DNA of 64,000 nucleotides from Deinococcus sp. LM3 (GCF_002017875.1 NZ_MUFV01000002.1:62001-126000), one strand, 5' to 3'; positions 34,776 through 44,238 are shown, counted from the first letter of the stretch. The notes: generated by a model not told the origin, from the sequence alone. A program made the numbers and translations.

Positions 34776-36001
34776 ATATTATTACCTTAGTTTCTGACCT
34801 AGGTATTGGTGGTACGCAGAGAACAGCGCAGAATTTTGCAACCAACTATCTTAGAAAAGGTCATCAAAGTATTATAATTACACCAGATAAAAGTGGAGTC
34901 CGACACAGTCAGCTTATTTCTAGTGGTGTAAAAGTTTTTACTCTAGATGAATTTATAGAAAATAATAATTTTAATTATGACATTGTGCATGTTCACCGTG
35001 AAGGGTGCAATGGCGGTTATTCAGATGCGATAGTCGCCACAATTAAAGAATTAATGCCGGATACTCATCTTATTGAGACAAATGTTTTTGGTTGGTCTGA
35101 TAATACCAATATAGGAAAATCTTTCGCACATCATTTCCATGTTTCATATTGGTCTATGTGGGAGTGGTTGAATATATCTAAAAGCGAAAACAGATGTAGC
35201 GTTCTGCCAAACCCAATAGACACAACTGTTTTCTATAGTGATAAAGACAAGGGGGAATCCTTTAGAAAAGATTTTGGTATTCCGCTTGATGCGTTTGTAA
35301 TTGGCCGTGTGGGCCAAGCTATTGAAGCTAAATGGACTCCAGATATAGTATATATATTCAAAGAAATTGCAAAAATGAATTTGGATGTGTGGCTTCTTCT
35401 GGTAGGAAGTCCGCCTAGCATTCTTAGCGAGATTCGTGGTCTCGATAATTCGCTTAGAAATAGAATTATTTTGATTGATCGCATTAATGACGATAGCAGT
35501 TTGCTGGAATGCTATAACGCTATGGATATTTTTGTTCACTCAGCTAGAATTGGTGAATCTTTCGGACTAGTGATTATTGAGGCTATGATGTGTGAGATTC
35601 CCGTTTTTTCGATCGGCAATATTTGGAGAAATAATGCACAATATGAAATACTGTCGAGTGTTGATGACAGGCTTTATTGCAAAAATAGGACAGAGCTTTT
35701 AAATAATATTGGATCAATAATATCCGATAAAGGGGAAATGCAAAGAATAGGTTCGATTTCAAGAAAATTTGTATTGAAGAATTATAATTTACTAGATGTT
35801 ACCGATAAGGCATTAAGTACATTTAAATCAATAATTAATGGAGAGCAATATATTAATAGTGATGCAAGAAGAGCTAATATTCTTGTCAAAGAATGTGTTA
35901 GAAGTAGTATTAAGATAAAGGCAATAATTCTTTCGAAAATTATGAGATCTAATATACTTGCCAAGAGAGCTATTAGATTAATTAAGGTATTGCGAAAGTG
36001 A
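34772..36001 (+). CDS. Glycosyltransferase, GT4 type
   Basis: A 409-aa GT-B glycosyltransferase. The N-terminal MNIITLVSDLGIGGTQRTAQ and IVHVHREG form the acceptor domain. The C-terminal GRVGQAIEAKWTPDIV and FVHSARIGESFGLVIIEAMM segment carries the E(x7)E-like motif of GT4 enzymes. It adds a sugar to the lipid-linked repeat unit; donor and linkage cannot be read from sequence. Coupled to wzy and to the next gene by overlaps. Confidence 0.85.
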   Translation: MNIITLVSDLGIGGTQRTAQNFATNYLRKGHQSIIITPDKSGVRHSQLISSGVKVFTLDEFIENNNFNYDIVHVHREGCNGGYSDAIVATIKELMPDTHLIETNVFGWSDNTNIGKSFAHHFHVSYWSMWEWLNISKSENRCSVLPNPIDTTVFYSDKDKGESFRKDFGIPLDAFVIGRVGQAIEAKWTPDIVYIFKEIAKMNLDVWLLLVGSPPSILSEIRGLDNSLRNRIILIDRINDDSSLLECYNAMDIFVHSARIGESFGLVIIEAMMCEIPVFSIGNIWRNNAQYEILSSVDDRLYCKNRTELLNNIGSIISDKGEMQRIGSISRKFVLKNYNLLDVTDKALSTFKSIINGEQYINSDARRANILVKECVRSSIKIKAIILSKIMRSNILAKRAIRLIKVLRK

Positions 36002-37116
36002 GAGTAGTATGGTTAACGAACTTTATTCCTCCATACAGAACTACGCTGCTAGAGAATATAGCGGCGCATGTGGAGGAGTTGATTGTAATTGTTAATACTG
36101 ATGTCGAGAAGAACAGATTGTGGAGTAAAGAAAATCCTAGCATAAATGTAATCAAGCAGATGGGCTTATCGATAAAAAGGAGTCGAAGGCATAAGTCGGG
36201 ATTTAAATACTCATCCTATTTTTACATTCCAATAGGACAAATATTTTTACTCAAAAAACTGAAAGCTGACGTAGTTTTCTCGGCAGAAATGGGATTGCGG
36301 ACGTTATTTGTAATTTTATTTGCGATTTTCAACAAGTCTTGTTCGGTTATAATACATTTTGACGGTTCAATATATACCGAAATCGATAACTTATTCATAA
36401 GGGCCCTTAGAGTCTTTATGATAAAGCAAGCAAGCAAAATATTGGTAAATGGCGAAGATGGCAAAAAATATATAATAGGTCTTTACCCTCAGGCAGCAAG
36501 CAAGATTGATAAAATACATTATTCATGCGATAATTTTAAAACCCATATTAATAAGGAGGATTGGGATCCAAAGTCTCCAAAGTTTATTTATATTGGCTCT
36601 CTCTCTGAGAGAAAAGGTATATATAATTTTTTGGAGCATCTCTATAGGTACAGCATGCAGTCAGATAGGTCGTTTGTTATTTCTATTATTGGCGAGGAAG
36701 CTGATTTCAAACATGCTGATCTCAAAAAATTTGCAACAGAGAAAATTAAAATCTCATTCTATGGTTTTAGACAATCGCTCGAAATAGAGGAAATTCTATC
36801 GCATCAGGATGTGTGCGTTGTGCCGTCAATTGCTGATAGCTGGAGTCTAGTAGTAAATGAATCGCTAAGCTTAGGTGTTCCAGTTCTCGGTAGCAATAGA
36901 AGTCAAGCTGTAAGCGAGTTGATTAATCAAAACAATGGATGGATCTTTGATCCTTACAGTTATGAATCCTTAGAAAGGTGCCTTAATAACATTGTGAACA
37001 TATCTGATAGAGAAATGGGCCAATTGAAGACTAACTGCCAGTTGTCAGTAAAAATGATTGATAATTCGGAAATATATAAATCATACCTGTCAATGTTTAA
37101 GAGAACAGTAAAATGA
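35998..37116 (+). CDS. Glycosyltransferase, GT4 type
   Basis: A 372-aa GT-B enzyme starting with GTG (MRVVWLTNFIPPYRTTLLEN). It has FIYIGSLSERKGIYNFLEHL at the nucleotide-sugar domain and VVPSIADSWSLVVNESLSLG as the donor-site E(x7)E-like motif. It belongs to the group of GT4 enzymes that start IPPYR. Overlaps both neighbours by four bases. Confidence 0.84.
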   Translation: MRVVWLTNFIPPYRTTLLENIAAHVEELIVIVNTDVEKNRLWSKENPSINVIKQMGLSIKRSRRHKSGFKYSSYFYIPIGQIFLLKKLKADVVFSAEMGLRTLFVILFAIFNKSCSVIIHFDGSIYTEIDNLFIRALRVFMIKQASKILVNGEDGKKYIIGLYPQAASKIDKIHYSCDNFKTHINKEDWDPKSPKFIYIGSLSERKGIYNFLEHLYRYSMQSDRSFVISIIGEEADFKHADLKKFATEKIKISFYGFRQSLEIEEILSHQDVCVVPSIADSWSLVVNESLSLGVPVLGSNRSQAVSELINQNNGWIFDPYSYESLERCLNNIVNISDREMGQLKTNCQLSVKMIDNSEIYKSYLSMFKRTVK

Positions 37117-38180
37117 AACAGCGGAATAAAATGGTTATAGTAACTAATATAGTCGCACCATACAAAGTTGATATATATGTTGAATTTATGAAGCAATTCA
37201 ATACTGAAATACTGTTTACGGGAAGGGAGGATAATCGTAAGAAATGGTACAGTGGAATTGGAAGGAAGGTTCCGGGTTTCACGATACCGATTCCTATCAT
37301 AAAAAATAATACGATATATAATTATAGGTATATTCATTTAAATCCTTTGCTATTTTTCTACTTATATAGACTTCGACCCAGATATATAATATCTAATGAA
37401 TTTGGTTTTAGATCATTAGTCTGTTTACTATATAGCCGTCTGTTTTCCGTTGATTTTGCTATATGGTGGGGCGGAACTATGCACACTGAGCGGGATATCG
37501 GAAAATTGAAAAAATTACTCCGGAGATTTATAGTAAAATTTAATAATTCGATCATAACGTACGGCCCATCATCTAGTGAATATATTATGTCATTAGGAGT
37601 GAAAAAAAATAAAATTATAGAGATACAAAATTATTCTCGCGTCAATGATTTATCAGAAAAGTTCGATCATAAGATAGATAATAGTGTGCCGAATATTATC
37701 TATGTAGCACAATTAATAGATAGGAAGGGTATCGGTCAGTTAATTGAATCTGCGAAAAGAGTATCAGCTAATAGAGATTTTGTACTAACTATAATAGGTG
37801 ACGGACCATTATTCGATAGCTTTGTATCCCAAATTTCTGGATATGAAAAATTTATTTCATTTAAATCAGGCGTTCCATATGGAAATATGCGGGAAGTATA
37901 TAATAATGCCGACGGATTAATAGCCCCAACTTTAGAAGATGTTTGGTGCTTGATTATTAACGAAGCTATTCAATTCAAGATTCCGGTTATGGCATCTATA
38001 TATGCGGGAGGCGCTCTCGATCTTCTGCCGCCAGAAAACAGATTTGACCCACTCAACGATGAAGCCATAGATAAAGCCTTAGAAATGCTAATTGATAAAG
38101 TGGTACATGAGGTTAACCCAAATATTCTATGGAATGCGGAAAAAATCGTTGAGACCATAAGAGAGGCATTTAATGAATAA
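37113..38180 (+). CDS. Glycosyltransferase, GT4 type
   Basis: A 355-aa GT-B enzyme related in layout to the previous gene: VTNIVAPYKVDIYVEFMKQF at the start, IWWGGTMHTERD in the acceptor domain, IIYVAQLIDRKGIGQLIESA and APTLEDVWCLIINEAIQFKI in the donor domain. The likeness suggests an old duplication. The overlap with the next gene is 8 bp. Confidence 0.84.
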   Translation: MKQRNKMVIVTNIVAPYKVDIYVEFMKQFNTEILFTGREDNRKKWYSGIGRKVPGFTIPIPIIKNNTIYNYRYIHLNPLLFFYLYRLRPRYIISNEFGFRSLVCLLYSRLFSVDFAIWWGGTMHTERDIGKLKKLLRRFIVKFNNSIITYGPSSSEYIMSLGVKKNKIIEIQNYSRVNDLSEKFDHKIDNSVPNIIYVAQLIDRKGIGQLIESAKRVSANRDFVLTIIGDGPLFDSFVSQISGYEKFISFKSGVPYGNMREVYNNADGLIAPTLEDVWCLIINEAIQFKIPVMASIYAGGALDLLPPENRFDPLNDEAIDKALEMLIDKVVHEVNPNILWNAEKIVETIREAFNE

Positions 38181-39324
38181 GATTATTGTAGTCCATAATA
38201 GATATACTCAATATGGCGGAGAGGATGCAGTATTCGACTCCGAGACTAAAATCCTGGCTTCTTACTTTGAAGTAATTAAGTACGACACGTCTAATCATCA
38301 ATTATCAAATAACCCTCTAATATCTTTTCTGCAATCTATATTTAATTTTAGAGAAGCGGGCAGAGTATGGAAAATGATTAGAGAGCACAGGCCTAAACTT
38401 ATACATGTGCACAATGATTTTCCTTACTTATCATCGTCTATTTATCTAATTGCGAAACTCAACAGAGTCCCTGTAATCAAAACTGTCCACAATTTCCGAC
38501 TAACTTGCATAAAAGGTACTCATTATAGGAACGGTGCGTTATGTTTGAATTGCACGCGTGTAAACAAGATAAGCGCTGTGAAAAACAAATGCTATAGAGA
38601 AAAGTATTTGACGTCATTGGGCGCGGTGCTCATATCCCAATTCAATGAAATGTTAAATGTGAGTAAAATAATTCATACATACGTAGCGCTAACAAGCTTC
38701 TCAAAGAATTATCTTGTCTCAAATGGCATCCCGGATAATAAAATAAGAATCAAGCCAAACTCTACGACGATTGATAACAAAAATACAACAATAGAAGAAA
38801 AAATTGATTTAGTATATATTGGTAGACTATCGGAAGAAAAAGGCATTAGCAATCTCATTAAATTCTGGCAGGAAGAGGGTATTGACATAAGATTGACAGT
38901 TTTTGGTAATGGTCCACTTATTGATACGGTCAAAGAGGCTGAGTGTGAGTATATAAAATATGCAGGCTCTTTAGATCCCAGTGAGGTGCCTAAAGTTATG
39001 AGATCGGCAAAGCTTCTTATATTCCCATCTGAATGGTATGAGGGAATGCCTATGACAATATTAGAGGCATTTGCCTGCGGATTGCCGGTTGTTTGTAGAA
39101 ATATAGGCGGCTTGAGTGAAATCGTTGATCATGCAGTAAATGGATTGGTTTTTGACAAAATGGATAGTAAAACTATCGACAGAATAAGGGGTATTCTTGA
39201 CGATGCTGATTTAAGGGAGTCTCTTTCGGCCAACGCAAAAAGGAAGTATGAAATGAATTATACAAATAATAAAAATCTGAAATCATTAATCGAAATCTAT
39301 TCAAATGTATCGGGAATAATATAA
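38173..39324 (+). CDS. Glycosyltransferase, GT4 type with Cys-rich insert
   Basis: A 383-aa GT4 enzyme: VVHNRYTQYGGEDAVFDSET at the start, LIHVHNDFPYLSSSIY, DLVYIGRLSEEKGISNLIKF and FPSEWYEGMPMTILEAFACG with the donor-site Glu residues. The segment KTVHNFRLTCIKGTHYRNGA, followed by LCLNCTRVNKISAVKNKC, is the cysteine-rich insert found in one subgroup of EPS glycosyltransferases. The stop overlaps the next ATG by one base (TAATG). Confidence 0.86.
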   Translation: MNKIIVVHNRYTQYGGEDAVFDSETKILASYFEVIKYDTSNHQLSNNPLISFLQSIFNFREAGRVWKMIREHRPKLIHVHNDFPYLSSSIYLIAKLNRVPVIKTVHNFRLTCIKGTHYRNGALCLNCTRVNKISAVKNKCYREKYLTSLGAVLISQFNEMLNVSKIIHTYVALTSFSKNYLVSNGIPDNKIRIKPNSTTIDNKNTTIEEKIDLVYIGRLSEEKGISNLIKFWQEEGIDIRLTVFGNGPLIDTVKEAECEYIKYAGSLDPSEVPKVMRSAKLLIFPSEWYEGMPMTILEAFACGLPVVCRNIGGLSEIVDHAVNGLVFDKMDSKTIDRIRGILDDADLRESLSANAKRKYEMNYTNNKNLKSLIEIYSNVSGII

Positions 39325-40127
39325 TGAATAACTTCTCTAGATCATCAAATTATCATATTATGCTGATAAAATCTACAATGACAAGATTTGAAAAACACGA
39401 ATATGCGAGTATTGCTAACTATATTTTAAAACAGGCAAATGAGATTATATCAATAAGAGTCCATGCTGCGAATGTCCATATGCTTATGGAAGGCTATGAT
39501 AATTCTGCATTTCAAAAAGTTATCAATACCGCGGACCTAGTTCTGCCAGATGGTGTTCCACTGGTCTGGGCACTCAAACTCCTTGGTCATAAGGAGGCCG
39601 CACGTGTTTATGGTCCTACACTGACTCTACATGTGTGCGAAGCCGCCGCACGTGAAGGTGTGGCTATAGGCCTGTATGGTGGGACGCCTGAGAGCCTGCT
39701 GGACTTCAAGGCGTTCCTGCACCACGAGTACCCGGGTATTCAGATTGCGTGTGCCATTGCCCCGCCGTTCCGGGCGCTAACGCAGGAAGAGGACGACGCG
39801 TACACCCAGGAGATCCTGGATTCGGGCGCCCGCATTCTGTTCGTGGGGATCGGTTGCCCGAAGCAGGAGTGGTGGATGTACAACCACCGTGATCGGCTGC
39901 CGCTGGTGATGCTGGGTGTGGGGGCCGCGTTCGACTTCCATTCCGGTAGGGTGAAACAGTCCCCGGCAGTGTTGCAGCGGCTGGGGCTGGAGTGGCTGTT
40001 CCGTCTGGTGATGGAGCCGAAGCGGTTGTGGAAACGGTATGCGAAGCACAACCCACGGTTTGTGGCTCTGTTTGCACGGCAATTGTTTAAAGAGAAAGTT
40101 CTGGGCAGGAAAGGGGCGGCACAATGA
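39324..40127 (+). CDS. WecG/TagA/CpsF-family glycosyltransferase, mosaic gene
   Basis: A 267-aa GT26 enzyme. NVHMLMEGYDNSAFQKVINT, ADLVLPDGVPLVWALKLLG, IGLYGGTPESL, LFVGIGCPKQEWWMYNHRD and the GVGAAFDFHSGRVKQSPAVL motif are those of WecG/TagA, which add a sugar (often an N-acetylhexosamine) to a lipid-linked intermediate. The first third is AT-rich and the rest GC-rich, with the change between about 39530 and 39680, so the gene is the right-hand joint of the exchanged block. Confidence 0.9.
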   Translation: MNNFSRSSNYHIMLIKSTMTRFEKHEYASIANYILKQANEIISIRVHAANVHMLMEGYDNSAFQKVINTADLVLPDGVPLVWALKLLGHKEAARVYGPTLTLHVCEAAAREGVAIGLYGGTPESLLDFKAFLHHEYPGIQIACAIAPPFRALTQEEDDAYTQEILDSGARILFVGIGCPKQEWWMYNHRDRLPLVMLGVGAAFDFHSGRVKQSPAVLQRLGLEWLFRLVMEPKRLWKRYAKHNPRFVALFARQLFKEKVLGRKGAAQ

Positions 40128-41170
40128 AAAAAGCACTGATTACGGGCATCACGGGGCAGGACGGGTCTTACCTGACGGAGCTTCTCATAAGCAAAGGCTA
40201 TGAGGTTCACGGCATCATCCGCCGCGCCAGCACTTTCAACACGGACCGGATCGATCACATCTACCGTGATCCGCATGAAACGGACACTCGGATGTTCCTG
40301 CATTACGGCGACCTTTCGGACTCCTCCGGTCTGCGGATGCTGGTCGAACGCATTCAGCCGGACGAGGTGTACAACCTGGGCGCGCAGTCGCACGTGAAGG
40401 TCAGTTACGACCAGCCCGAGTACACGGCGGACATCGTGGGCCTGGGCACGCTGCGTCTGCTGGAGGCGATCCGTGACTTCATGGAACGCACCGGCAAGCA
40501 GGTCCGCTTCTATCAGGCCAGCAGCAGCGAGATGTTCGGCGCCGCCAAACCCCCCCAGGGACTGCAGACGCCCTTCCACCCGCGCAGCCCCTACGCCGTG
40601 GCCAAGGTGTACTCCTACTGGCAGACCGTGAACCACCGCGAGGCGTTCGACATGTACGCCTGCAACGGCATCCTCTTCAACCATGAATCCCCCCGGCGTG
40701 GCGAGACCTTCGTGACCCGCAAGATCACCCGCGCGGTGGGCCGCATCAAGATGGGACTGCAGGACAGACTCTTCCTGGGGAACCTGGACGCCAAGCGTGA
40801 CTGGGGTCACGCCCGCGACTACGTGGAAGCCATGTGGATGATGCTCCAGCAGGACGCGCCCCGCGATTACTGCATCGCCACCGGCGAGGCGTACAGCGTG
40901 CGCGAGTTCGCTCAGAAGGCCTTCGCGCAGGTGGGCCTGAACTACGAGGACTACGTGCAGGTCGATCCGCGTTACTTCCGCCCGGCGGAAGTGGATTACC
41001 TGCTGGGTGACGCGTCCGAGACGAACGCGGTGCTGGGCTGGACGCCCCGCACGAGCTTCGACGAGCTGGTGACCGAGATGGTCGAGCATGACCTGGAACT
41101 GGCCCGTCAGGAGAAGACGCTGCTGGACGCCGGGCATCAGGTGGCCCTGAAGGGCATCGGCAACACCTGA
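40124..41170 (+). CDS. gmd: GDP-mannose 4,6-dehydratase
   Basis: A 348-aa SDR-type dehydratase making GDP-4-keto-6-deoxymannose. TGITGQDGSYLTELL, RRASTFNTDRIDHIYRD, GAQSHVKVSYDQPEYTAD, the SSEMFG active site, YAVAKVYSYWQTVNHREAF and LFNHESPRRGETFVTRKIT are diagnostic. The ATG overlaps the preceding stop. GC-rich, like the rest of the chromosome. Confidence 0.96.
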   Translation: MKKALITGITGQDGSYLTELLISKGYEVHGIIRRASTFNTDRIDHIYRDPHETDTRMFLHYGDLSDSSGLRMLVERIQPDEVYNLGAQSHVKVSYDQPEYTADIVGLGTLRLLEAIRDFMERTGKQVRFYQASSSEMFGAAKPPQGLQTPFHPRSPYAVAKVYSYWQTVNHREAFDMYACNGILFNHESPRRGETFVTRKITRAVGRIKMGLQDRLFLGNLDAKRDWGHARDYVEAMWMMLQQDAPRDYCIATGEAYSVREFAQKAFAQVGLNYEDYVQVDPRYFRPAEVDYLLGDASETNAVLGWTPRTSFDELVTEMVEHDLELARQEKTLLDAGHQVALKGIGNT

Positions 41171-42147
41171 TGACGGCGGCAGAGTGGGTGTCGGGTCCGC
41201 TGCCGAGGGACGCGCGGGTGTACGTGGCGGGCCATAACGGTCTGGTGGGGGGCGCAGTGTTGCGCCGCCTGCAGGCCGAGGGATTCACGAATGCGATCAC
41301 GCGGTCCAGTCGGGAGCTGGACTTGCGGGATCAGGCGGCGGTGCGGGCGTTCTTCGCGCAGGAGCGGCCGGAGTTCGTGTTCCTGGCGGCGGCGAAGGTG
41401 GGCGGCATCCTGGCGAACAGCACGTACCCGGCGCAGTTCCTGTACGACAACCTGATGATCGCCGCGAACGTGATCGACGCGGCGCACGGGTCGGGTGTGC
41501 GTAAGCTGTTGAACCTGGGCAGCAGCTGCATCTACCCGCGGCTGGCGCCGCAGCCGCTGCGTGAGGAGGCGTTGCTGACCGGCCCGCTGGAGGAGACGAA
41601 CCGGGCGTACGCGGTGGCGAAGATCGCCGCGATCGAACTGTGTGACCACTACCGCACGCAGTACGGGTCGGATTTCATCAGTGGGATGCCCACGAACCTG
41701 TACGGGCCGGGGGATAACTTCGACCTGAAGGGGTCGCACGTGCTGCCGGCCCTGATGCGCAAGATGGTCGAGGCGAAAGAGGCGGGCGCGGCGACCGTGG
41801 AAGTCTGGGGGAGCGGCACGCCGCTGCGGGAGTTCCTGTTCGTGGAGGATCTGGCGGATGCATGCCTGTTCCTGATGGAGCACGTGTCCGAGCCGGGGCC
41901 GATCAATGTGGGCACGGGCGTGGACCTGACCATCCGTGAACTGGCGGAACTGATCGCGGACGTGGTGGGCTTCACGGGAGAACTGGTGTTCGATGCGAGT
42001 AAGCCGGACGGCACGCCCCGCAAGCTGATGGACGTGTCGCGTCTGGCAGGGCTGGGCTGGTCGGCGCGCACCGACCTGCGGACCGGCGTGCAGCAGACGT
42101 ACGACTGGTTCCTGCAGGAACGGGCCGCCGGGAACATTCGCGGCTGA
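41170..42147 (+). CDS. fcl: GDP-L-fucose synthase
   Basis: A 325-aa epimerase/reductase (WcaG) converting the Gmd product to GDP-L-fucose. VYVAGHNGLVGGAVLRRL, FLAAAKVGGILANSTYPAQF, NLGSSCIYPRLAPQPLREEA, YAVAKIAAIELCDHYRTQYG and MPTNLYGPGDNFDLKGSHVL are characteristic. TGATG overlap with gmd. This is the last gene of the operon, before a strong terminator. The EPS therefore probably contains L-fucose. Confidence 0.96.
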   Translation: MTAAEWVSGPLPRDARVYVAGHNGLVGGAVLRRLQAEGFTNAITRSSRELDLRDQAAVRAFFAQERPEFVFLAAAKVGGILANSTYPAQFLYDNLMIAANVIDAAHGSGVRKLLNLGSSCIYPRLAPQPLREEALLTGPLEETNRAYAVAKIAAIELCDHYRTQYGSDFISGMPTNLYGPGDNFDLKGSHVLPALMRKMVEAKEAGAATVEVWGSGTPLREFLFVEDLADACLFLMEHVSEPGPINVGTGVDLTIRELAELIADVVGFTGELVFDASKPDGTPRKLMDVSRLAGLGWSARTDLRTGVQQTYDWFLQERAAGNIRG

Positions 42148-42160
42148 ACGCATCGAAGGG

Positions 42161-42209
42161 CACAGGAAACGCCGGTCACCGCTGCAAAGGGTGACCGGCG
42201 TTTCCTGTG
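42161..42209. terminator. Bidirectional terminator with 20-bp perfect stem
   Basis: CACAGGAAACGCCGGTCACC (42161-42180) pairs without mismatch with 42190-42209 around a 9-nt loop. It lies between the converging fcl gene and the O-antigen ligase-like gene. The ends of the stem give A and T tracts on both strands. Confidence 0.88.
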
Positions 42210-42219
42210 GGCTACAGGG

Positions 42220-43551
42220 TCAGAAGCTCAGATCCACGGGAACCGGGGCCGGGACTTCAGGCCGGGCGGGTGGAGCAGGCCGCAGGGCTCGTGCGCCGAG
42301 GATCAGCACGTACGCGCCGATCATGGTGCCGGGAATGGCGCTCAGGTGGCTGTCGTACAGGCCCGTGAACAGGTAGACGGGCAGGGCCGCTGCCCCGGTC
42401 ATGGCCAGGGGCGTCCAGCCACGCCCGATCAGGCTGACCAGCAGGGTCACGGCCAGCAGCGCCGCGCCGATCAGTCCCAGTTCGGCGGCGACCTGAAGGG
42501 CGTCGTTGTGGGCGTAGTTGACGTAGGTGCTGGCTATCCCCTCGGCGGGTTCCGGGCGGTAGCGTTGGTACTCGGTTCCCCACTGGCCTACACCGCTGCC
42601 CCGGTACTGGTGTGTTTCCCACATGGACACGCCGAACCAGTGAATGTCCTCGCGCCCCTGAACAAAGCCTTCAAAGTTCTGGCTTTCGATCCCGAACTGG
42701 CCTTTCAGGGCGTTGAACTGCGCCTGTCCGGCGGGTGTCGTCAGAGTGATCACGACCCATGCGGCGGCAGCCAGCGCGGCGGCCGAGAGGGTAACCCCGG
42801 CCCAGGGGCGGTGTTTCCAGGCCCACACGATCACGGGCACGCCGGCGGCCAGCATGACGGCTGGGATGGAGCTGCCGTCCGTGAACAGGTTCGTGTACTG
42901 CGCTCCGGCCGCCAGGGCCAGGATGGGCAGGGTGTGCCAGCCGGGGCGGGTGTTCAGCAGGACGGTGCCCGTCAGGGCGGCGACGGTGATCAGGTAGCCG
43001 CTGTAGTGGCTCGGGTGGAAGTACGGGCCGGTCAGGATCTTCTCGGGTACGCCGTCCAGGTACGTGAAGCCGGGGATCAGGTGCCCCTGCTGTTGTAAGA
43101 GGGCCAGGGTGACTGCCGCGCCGCCGGTCAGCAGGAACGCGCTGAGGACCGTCTGTTGCCGTGCGTGCGTGCGGGCCAGGGCGTGGACGCACAGGGCGGT
43201 GCCGAGGGTGGCGGTCCAGATGCCGGCCCAGCGCAGGCCTTCCAGGTGGTCGGGGGCGCCGCTGGCGCTGAACCACACCCAGCCCAGGAACGCCAGGGCG
43301 CTCAGGGTCATGAGGGGGTTGGGGAGGTCCAGGCGGCCGCGCAGGCCGGTGGCGATCAGGGTCAGGGCGACGGTGACGCTGCCCAGCAGGATCAGGCCGC
43401 TGAAGCCCCAGCCGAAGGCACTGCCCTGCGCCAGGGGACCCCAGGCGATGGTCAGGCACGCGGCGAGCAGGGCGGTCCATTCGGCGGTGCGGGCGACGCG
43501 GGCGCGCAGGGTGGGCGCATGGGCGGTGGTGTCGGTGGTGGGGGCGGTCAT
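42220..43551 (-). CDS. O-antigen ligase/polymerase family membrane protein
   Basis: A 443-aa protein with about eleven transmembrane helices. The large periplasmic loop contains GREDIHWFGVSMWETHQYRG and YVNYAHNDALQVAAELGLIG, the Wzy_C/WaaL signature. The ATG at 43551 overlaps the stop of the TPR gene (ATGA), and no ribosome site supports the longer frame. Unlike wzy in the AT-rich block this is GC-rich and on the opposite strand, so it is a resident gene. It may ligate glycans to a surface acceptor or polymerise another polymer. Coupling to a TPR protein resembles systems where the two form one machine. Confidence 0.85.
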   Translation of the reverse strand: MTAPTTDTTAHAPTLRARVARTAEWTALLAACLTIAWGPLAQGSAFGWGFSGLILLGSVTVALTLIATGLRGRLDLPNPLMTLSALAFLGWVWFSASGAPDHLEGLRWAGIWTATLGTALCVHALARTHARQQTVLSAFLLTGGAAVTLALLQQQGHLIPGFTYLDGVPEKILTGPYFHPSHYSGYLITVAALTGTVLLNTRPGWHTLPILALAAGAQYTNLFTDGSSIPAVMLAAGVPVIVWAWKHRPWAGVTLSAAALAAAAWVVITLTTPAGQAQFNALKGQFGIESQNFEGFVQGREDIHWFGVSMWETHQYRGSGVGQWGTEYQRYRPEPAEGIASTYVNYAHNDALQVAAELGLIGAALLAVTLLVSLIGRGWTPLAMTGAAALPVYLFTGLYDSHLSAIPGTMIGAYVLILGARALRPAPPARPEVPAPVPVDLSF

Positions 43552-44144
43552 GGGCGGCCCTCGAGTGCTTGAAGGCCGTCGCGGCATTCCCCGACGTTGC
43601 GGTTCAGGGTCAGGCAGCGGTCGTAGGCGCCCCTGGCCTGGGCGGTCTGCCCGGCCAGTTCGAGGTAGCGGGCGCGTTCCAGCCAGTACGCGGCGTTGTT
43701 CGGGTCCCGGTCGATGGCGCCCTGCAGGAGGGTCAGGCCGCGGGCGTACTCCTGCCGGAAGGCGTACATGCGGGCGTGCTCGTAGTGCGGTTTGGGCCAG
43801 CTGGGGCTCAGGCGTTTCGCGGCGGCGAACGCGGTTTCCGCCTCGGTTTTCAGGGCGTCGGTGCCCCGGAAGTACCAGAGGCTGCGCGCACCTTCGGCGA
43901 GGCGCTGCTGCACGCGGGCGTCGCGGGGGTTCAGGGCGGCGGCCTGCCGGATGGCGTTCAGCGAGGCGTCAAATTCCAGGCGGTTCTGTTCGGTCTGCGC
44001 GCGGGTCAGGAGGTCCGTGGTGCGCAGGTCCGTGACGGCCTGCCGGGCCGGGAAGATCAGGGCGGCGGCGGCGAGGAACGCGACCGGCCAGGGGAAGGGA
44101 ATGCTGCGCTGGGTCAAGGAACGCTGGGTCAAGGGAAAGGTCAC
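43548..44144 (-). CDS. Membrane-anchored TPR protein
   Basis: A TPR protein with one N-terminal membrane helix (PWPVAFLAAAALIFPARQAV) and about four TPR-like repeats (SLNAIRQAAALNPRDARVQQ, GLTLLQGAIDRDPNNAAYWL). The start is uncertain: GTG at 44144 or 44147 gives about 198 aa, and the longer open frame (to 44315) crosses the terminator of the next gene upstream. It is coupled to the O-ligase-like gene and may scaffold it. Confidence 0.75.
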   Translation of the reverse strand: MTFPLTQRSLTQRSIPFPWPVAFLAAAALIFPARQAVTDLRTTDLLTRAQTEQNRLEFDASLNAIRQAAALNPRDARVQQRLAEGARSLWYFRGTDALKTEAETAFAAAKRLSPSWPKPHYEHARMYAFRQEYARGLTLLQGAIDRDPNNAAYWLERARYLELAGQTAQARGAYDRCLTLNRNVGECRDGLQALEGRP

Positions 44145-44188
44145 CACCGTGGGAGCAGGAAGGGCAGGAGGGGCAGGGGAGGGGCATG

Positions 44189-44212
44189 AAAACACCGCCC
44201 CGGTGGGGGCGG
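44189..44212 (-). terminator. Intrinsic terminator of the 176-aa secreted protein gene
   Basis: A 7-bp GC stem (CCGCCCC, 44195-44201, with GGGGCGG, 44206-44212), followed on the minus strand by G, T, G and four T residues (44189-44192). Confidence 0.6.
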
Positions 44213-44238
44213 CGTGGGGGCTCAGCCGTGCGTGGGGG

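Larger units (their letters stand above)
32150..39620. other. AT-rich horizontally exchanged EPS core
   Basis: Base composition drops sharply at about 32150 inside uxs and returns gradually between 39530 and 39680 inside the WecG/TagA gene. All genes in between (wzx, wzy, four glycosyltransferases) prefer A/T at third positions, unlike the rest of the window. Gene order, orientation and overlaps continue smoothly across both joints. This is the pattern of a serotype cassette replaced by recombination in flanking conserved genes. Confidence 0.85.
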
